Part shown: piece by piece, positions 8,014-11,639 of the stretch
Position numbering within the stretch: position 1 is the stretch's first letter
Layout of the letters: every line of letters begins with the position of its first letter
Notes under the pieces: generated by a model
The model's input: the letters and a program-made list of their open reading frames with translations, nothing else
Databases searched by the model: none
Told to the model about the DNA's origin: nothing
Program-made: the position numbers and the translations under genes
Assembly (NCBI GenBank): GCA_041552775.1
Contig: JBFEKH010000060.1
Coordinates: forward strand, 1-11,639
Direction of reading: 5' to 3'
Length of the DNA stretch: 11,639 nucleotides
Origin: Allopontixanthobacter sp041552775
GTDB lineage: Bacteria > Pseudomonadota > Alphaproteobacteria > Sphingomonadales > Sphingomonadaceae

Positions 8014-8218
8014 AGGCTGCGCACGCGGATTTGGCCTGCCATGCCAATATTGCAGGTTTGCCTGCGCTTTCCTTGCCAACGGGATGGACAGATGGTGGTA
8101 TGCCGCTTGGCGTCCAGCTGGTTTGTCGGTCACGGGATGGGCGGGCCTGGTTGCGTGGGCGCGGCTAATTGACGACGGATTGGGTGCCTCCCGGGTGCCC
8201 GCACCATTAGGAGAGTAA
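8010..8218 (+). pseudogene. C-terminal remnant of an amidase-signature enzyme
   Basis: A 52-codon frame (8010-8168) overlaps the preceding stop by four bases and encodes NIAGLPALSLPTGW followed by DGGMPLGVQLVCRSRDG. This is the conserved C-terminal segment of amidase-signature enzymes (N-L-A-G-L-P-A-I-S-x-P ... G-L-P-x-G-x-Q-L-V-G). The normal enzyme has about 450-500 residues, and the Ser-Ser-Lys catalytic core is absent, so nothing functional can remain. After the last match the frame ends at TAA 8166. In the other frame, AWARLIDDGLGASR runs on to TAA 8216, just before the next gene, and looks like the natural tail, so a frameshift probably sits near 8140-8160. It may still be translated by coupling to the MmgE/PrpD gene. 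It appears to be the scar of a deletion inside the operon. Confidence 0.7.
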
Positions 8219-8220
8219 CC

Positions 8221-8526
8221 ATGCGGATCATCGCCCTGTTCAATCTAAAAGAAGGCGCGCGACGCAGTGACTATGAAAGCTGGGCACGTGGTCGCGATGT
8301 GCCAACTTTCAGTGGCCTGCCGTCGGTCAACAAATTCGAAGTCCTGCGCAGTCGCAACGTTCTGTTTTCAAAAGACAAAGTTCCATACGATTATATCGAG
8401 ATCCTTGACGTCACCGGTCTTGACCCATTCCTTGCGGATTGTGGTACCGATGCGGTGGCGGCTTTGGCCAAGGAAATGAGCGCATTCACCGATGGCGCGA
8501 CCTTCATTACCACCGAAGAGCTGTGA
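8221..8526 (+). CDS. Small HapK/RedY-like dimeric alpha-beta barrel protein
   Basis: The 101-aa product begins MRIIALFNLKEGARRSDYES and continues with VPTFSGLPSVNKFEVLRS and DYIEILDV. This is the pattern of ferredoxin-like dimeric alpha-beta barrel proteins annotated as HapK/RedY-like after prodiginine-cluster proteins, and distantly EthD-like. Members in catabolic operons are common in sphingomonads, but I know of no defined reaction for them. Possible roles are a small hydrolase, cyclase or isomerase, or binding of a pathway intermediate. The start is well supported by AGGAG at 8209-8213, 7 nt upstream. It lies directly after the amidase scar and 192 bp before the crotonase gene. No signal peptide or membrane segment is seen, so it should be cytoplasmic. 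The family call is from memory of similar sequences and the function is unknown. Confidence 0.75.
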   Translation: MRIIALFNLKEGARRSDYESWARGRDVPTFSGLPSVNKFEVLRSRNVLFSKDKVPYDYIEILDVTGLDPFLADCGTDAVAALAKEMSAFTDGATFITTEEL

Positions 8527-8703
8527 GCCGATGCGCATTTCCGTAAATACCGCGATCCTGACTTTGTCGGGGCGGGAAAAGGCGTTGGGTAATGTCGCGC
8601 AATCGGCGGGCCGAATCTATCGCGGGTAGGCGGTGGGCACTATGCCCCGTCCGCTTCCGGATGTCTGGGTAACCGTACGATAAATGATTGCAGACCATTT
8701 TGT

Positions 8704-8711
8704 GGAGGAGG
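8704..8711 (+). promoter_or_regulatory. Strong ribosome binding site of the crotonase gene
   Basis: GGAGGAGG lies 7 nt before the ATG at 8719 and is the best Shine-Dalgarno match in the operon. It suggests that this gene is translated independently after a 192-bp gap. That gap (8527-8718) otherwise holds only an unrecognised 32-codon frame (8531-8629). Confidence 0.65.
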
Positions 8712-8718
8712 ACCCGGC

Positions 8719-9486
8719 ATGAGTTTGCGGCTCGAAAAAGATGGAAGAACGGCGAGGTTACTGATCGACCGCGGTGCCAAACACAACGCCTTCACCTTGG
8801 CGATGTGGGAGCAATTGCCGAAATTGCTGCACGAGGCACAACACGATCCAGACATCCGGCTGATCGAATTGCGCGCCGCAGAAGGGGGGGCTTTCTGCGC
8901 TGGTGCGGATATAAAGGAAATGCTTGCCAATTGCGATGACCGGCATTGGCGCGAGGTACACCAGGCAGAAATCAACCGCGCACAGCACTCGCTGGCCCGC
9001 ATATCCCTGCCGACAATCGCTTTCATCGAGGGCGATTGTATTGGCGGGGGATGCGGCCTTGCCATGGCCTGTGATCTACGCGTGGCAACACCGCAGGCAC
9101 GGTTTGGCATTACCCCGGCCAAGCTGGGACTGGTCTATCCGCTGCATGACGTGAAATTGCTGATTGATCTGGTAGGCCCAGGGCAGGCCAAGCGGATGCT
9201 CTTCAGCGGCTCATTGATCAACGCGGATGAAGCCCTGAGGATTGGGCTGATTGAAATCATCGCAGAAAATCCGGACGAACTTTCCCACGCGATACTGGCC
9301 GCATCACCCCATTCGATTTACGAGCTCAAGAAGTTTGTACGCGCAGTTCTCGACGGGCAGGCAGAGGATGATTCGCGCACATTGGGCGTGTTTGCGGCAG
9401 CTTTCTCCAAGCCCGACTTCCGCGAAGGGGCCGCAGCTTTTGTTGAGAAGCGGACACCCGAATTCGGTCGGAAGTCTGGCACATGA
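8719..9486 (+). CDS. Crotonase-fold enoyl-CoA hydratase/isomerase family protein
   Basis: The 255-aa length is standard for crotonases. The oxyanion-hole segments are present: GGAFCAGADIKEM (56-68) and EGDCIGGGCGLAMACDLR (104-121). The C-terminal FVEKRTPEF is the usual family ending. However, the two catalytic glutamates of classical enoyl-CoA hydratase (rat Glu144 in G-G-C-E-L-A and Glu164 in Q-P-E) are replaced by Gly113 in GGCGLA and Ala134 in ITPAKLG. The fold can therefore bind and polarise a CoA thioester, but ordinary syn-hydration with the two-glutamate mechanism is unlikely. Other crotonase reactions (isomerisation, decarboxylation, C-C cleavage, thioester hydrolysis) should be considered. 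The glutamate-less form appears to be a recurring subfamily, not a local mutation, because the surrounding motif is well kept. It is the last intact gene of the operon. Many pipelines would call it simply enoyl-CoA hydratase. Confidence 0.88.
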   Translation: MSLRLEKDGRTARLLIDRGAKHNAFTLAMWEQLPKLLHEAQHDPDIRLIELRAAEGGAFCAGADIKEMLANCDDRHWREVHQAEINRAQHSLARISLPTIAFIEGDCIGGGCGLAMACDLRVATPQARFGITPAKLGLVYPLHDVKLLIDLVGPGQAKRMLFSGSLINADEALRIGLIEIIAENPDELSHAILAASPHSIYELKKFVRAVLDGQAEDDSRTLGVFAAAFSKPDFREGAAAFVEKRTPEFGRKSGT

Positions 9487-9623
9487 GGATCCTTCGGGGA
9501 GCAATCCTGGACAGCTTTCCGCCTCTCGCGATACTGTCTGGCTGCGATCTGGTCAGGCTTTCAACCATCAAACAATGATCCGCGTGGTGGCCATGCTCGT
9601 GAATGGCGAATTGTCAAAGAAAA

Positions 9624-9651
9624 GGGGCGGGCAGCATTCGCTGCCCGCCCC
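9624..9651. terminator. Bidirectional intrinsic terminator
   Basis: A perfect 12-bp inverted repeat (GGGGCGGGCAGC / GCTGCCCGCCCC) with a 4-nt loop lies between the operon end (9486) and the stop of the minus-strand TBDR (9676). On the minus strand it is followed by TTTTCTTT, a good U-tract. On the plus strand it is followed by the weaker AATTTT. It should end the minus gene 25 nt past its stop and can also catch operon transcripts. The 137 bp from 9487 to 9623 hold no recognisable gene. Confidence 0.85.
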
Positions 9652-9675
9652 AATTTTAGATCAAGACCAAGGATC

Positions 9676-11460
9676 TTAGAATTTGCGGCGAATGCGGAGA
9701 CCGATCTGGCGCGTCGGTGCCACGAAGGTGCCATAGGTCCGGGTGTATACCGGATCGCCATTGATGTCGGACACTGCCTGGTCGAACAGCGGCGTGCCGC
9801 GAACACCTGTTTCACCGAACTGGTTAAAGATGTTGTTCACATAGGCAGTCACCGACCAGCCGCCATCGCTGAGCTTGATCGACGCATTATGCGTATCGAA
9901 GCCCGGCAATACCAGCCCGCCAGCGCGGTTGCCGGTGCGGGTCAGGACGTTGCTGTGCGCGGTGAAGCCATAGCTCAGCGTCAGGTCCCAAGTGTCCGAG
10001 ACCGGCATTTCTTAATCGGCAAAGAAGCTGCCCTGATGCTTTGGCGAACCGGGCAGGCGGTCACCGTCTTCACCCGATACGGAGATCGTTCCGAAGCCCG
10101 GAGGCATCAATTCGTTCAGCAGGAATGGTGACAAGGCCGTCAAGGCGGCATCGGTGTAGCTATACGTGCCGCGGAATGTCAGACCATCCGTCGCGCGGAC
10201 CGAACCGAACAGTTCGAAACCCTTCGATTCTGCACCGGCACCATTGATCGTGATCGGCGAGGAGCCGTTGATCGTGGCTGAAGTAACCTGCGGACCTTCC
10301 CAATCGATGTAATAAACAGCCCCGTTGAACGTTACCCGACGGTCCATAAATTGGGTCTTGAACCCGATTTCATAATTGGTCGTCGTGTCGGCGGTGTATT
10401 CCAGTTCGTTCGGCAGGCCGCAAATGTTCTGAACATTTCCAGTGGTGTTGCACGGCTCAAGTCCGTTTGAATTGCCGATCCGGAAACCCTGGCTGACTGT
10501 CGCATACATCAGCACATCGGGAGTGGATTCATACGACGTGTTGAATTTGTAGAGGAAGCCGTTGTCTTTCTGGTCCGCCGGAGTGAAGTGAAAGATAATT
10601 TGATCCTGAGGATCGCCCAAAAACACCGTGTTGAACAGCGGCAGATCGGTGGCCGATTCAGTCTGCAGATCGTAATCATAATAGCGCCCACCAACAGTCA
10701 CCTGCCATGCGTCGGTGATCTGGTAGCTGATTTCATCAAATGTGGCGAGTTCACGCAGGTCCGAATTGAACGGCGCGATATATTCGATGGAGTCGGGGCG
10801 CAACTGCACACCGCCAAATTCGTCAACCGCGAACTGATCGTAGCCTGGCGTGAATTCGGTGCTCAGCGACCTGATCTTCTGCTTGTTGTAGAAACCGCCT
10901 ACAATGGAGCTGAACGGGCCATCGAAAGATGAAACCAGCCGGGCTTCCTGCGTGAAGATTTCTTCTTCATCTTCTTCCAGCGTGAACGCCGTGAAGTTCG
11001 GGAATTGTTCGTAGCTGTATTCCAGCGTGATCAGCAGGTCGGTCTGGTCACGGTTGCCCATTTCCTTGCGCTTGCTGTAGCCGGTGGCGGACACCAGCTT
11101 CGCGAAACCAAGGTCAAGCTCTGCTTCAAGCGAAACCAGCTGCGTATCACGGCGGTTTGGTTCGGCAACGCGCAGGGCGTTTTCATACTTGCCGATGGCG
11201 ACCGGGAAATTGGTCAGGCGGATTTGCGAGAACTGGCGGCCCTCGGTGCGGGCGTCCTGATAGTAGTAGGTCAGCGTGGCGTCGAACACACTGGACGGGC
11301 TGAACCGCAATGCTGCCCGGGCAGAAAGCGTTTCATCCGTGTTGAGGTCGGACTGCGGTTTGAAGTTGGCCGGATTGTCGATCTCGTCCGGATTTACATT
11401 GGCGATGCTCGATACAATGTATGGGTAATCGATATAGCCGCGATCATTTGCGAAATATGC
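9676..11460 (-). pseudogene. TonB-dependent receptor, truncated N-terminus and in-frame stop
   Basis: Read on the minus strand, this is the beta-barrel of a sphingomonad-type TBDR. Recognisable parts are GYIDYPYI near the start of the barrel, LTYYYQDARTEGRQ, ATVSQGFRIGNSNG, a cysteine pair (PCNTTGNVQNICGLP), the segment TTNYEIGFKT, and the end GLRIRRKF with a terminal Phe, as expected. Two lesions are visible. First, TAA at 10012-10014 interrupts the frame between ...GSFFAD and EMPVSDTWDL. The frame continues without shift for 111 more codons to the true stop at 9676, so one base change from a Tyr codon (TAT/TAC) explains it. Second, the signal peptide, TonB box and plug are missing: TBDR sequence stops near 11440-11470, where a sulfotransferase fragment in the opposite direction begins. 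About 595 codons remain of roughly 780-800. No proper start codon or ribosome binding site is present. It cannot make a working transporter. Confidence 0.88.
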
Positions 11461-11639
11461 GGATGAGTTGCGGAATATCCTGCCGCCGGATCGTTACACT
11501 GAGATCCACTATGAAACCCTGATCGCGGATCAAGAGGCGGAAAGCCGCCGACTGGTCCAGTTCATCGGTCTCGATTGGGAGGAGCAGTGCCTCCAGTTCC
11601 ACCGCAACACTGCACCGGTCTCGACCGCCAGTTCGGTGC
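11453..11639 (+). pseudogene. Sulfotransferase family fragment lacking its 5' part, runs off the window
   Basis: The plus frame with codons at 11453, 11456 and so on encodes a KYADELRNILPPDRY stretch, then YETLIADQEAESRRL and FIGLDWEEQCLQFHRN, then APVSTASSV at the window edge. This matches the C-terminal part of the sulfotransferase domain, where the family pattern is R-Y-E-D-L-V-A-D-P-E-x-E ... F-L-G-L-x-W ... C-L-x-F-H ... R-x-V-x-T-A-S, often in TPR-sulfotransferases. The PAPS-binding N-terminal half is missing: an in-frame TAG lies at 11435, and no start codon or ribosome binding site precedes the match. It is joined directly to the truncated TBDR, which also lacks its 5' part. In sphingomonads such sulfotransferase genes often neighbour TBDR genes (from memory). 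The 3' end lies beyond the window, so whether the tail is intact is not visible. Confidence 0.8.

Noticed and set aside
7823..8218. 131-codon plus-strand frame overlapping the end of the MmgE/PrpD gene
   Set aside because: Its first part is a shadow of MmgE/PrpD. Only its last roughly 25 residues are of interest, as the probable frameshifted tail of the amidase remnant.
8531..8629. 32-codon plus frame just after the HapK-like gene
   Set aside because: Too short and unrecognised. It may be another decayed remnant, but nothing in the sequence identifies it.
9483..9578. 31-codon frame overlapping the crotonase stop (ATGA)
   Set aside because: No recognisable similarity and no separate support. 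The ATGA overlap can arise by chance.
11005..11466. 153-codon open frame on the plus strand
   Set aside because: Antisense of the TBDR pseudogene. Its product shows no family features, while the minus strand shows clear TBDR segments.

Overview
The window looks like chromosomal DNA of a sphingomonad-type alphaproteobacterium (Novosphingobium, Sphingopyxis or Erythrobacter-like). The reasons are the moderately high GC content, two large TonB-dependent receptors (TBDRs) of the sphingomonad/Caulobacter style, and a compact CoA-thioester catabolic operon between them. The taxon is inferred from family style and not proven.

Layout. (1) Positions 1-2034, minus strand: a TBDR with signal peptide, TonB box and plug, whose C-terminus lies beyond the left edge. 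(2) 2035-2604: an intergenic region that ends in a decayed fragment of an HpcH/HpaI (CitE-like) lyase. (3) 2605-9486, plus strand: a tightly spaced gene set encoding a MaoC-type hydratase, an acyl-CoA dehydrogenase, a family III (CaiB/BaiF) CoA-transferase, a second CaiB/BaiF protein that keeps the racemase-type catalytic residues of alpha-methylacyl-CoA racemase, an MmgE/PrpD-family protein, a C-terminal amidase remnant, a small HapK/RedY-like protein and a divergent crotonase. (4) 9624-9651: a perfect 12-bp hairpin that can terminate transcription from both sides. (5) 9676 to about 11460, minus strand: a second TBDR that is a pseudogene. It has an in-frame TAA and has lost its whole N-terminus. 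(6) About 11453-11639, plus strand: the tail part of a sulfotransferase gene, fused head-to-head to the truncated TBDR.

How it may work together. The operon fits uptake and CoA-dependent breakdown of a small branched or dicarboxylic acid: activation by CoA transfer, epimerisation at a methyl-branched centre, dehydrogenation, and hydration by MaoC or crotonase. Cleavage would originally have been by the CitE-like lyase. Its set of families (CitE-like, MaoC, acyl-CoA dehydrogenase, family III CoA-transferase, MmgE/PrpD) resembles the itaconate cluster of Pseudomonas aeruginosa (PA0878-PA0883) as I remember it. The true substrate is not known.

The intact core is flanked and interrupted by four broken genes (CitE fragment, amidase tail, second TBDR, sulfotransferase fragment), so the locus appears to have been rearranged and to be partly decaying. 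No RNA genes, CRISPR arrays or intact insertion sequences were seen.
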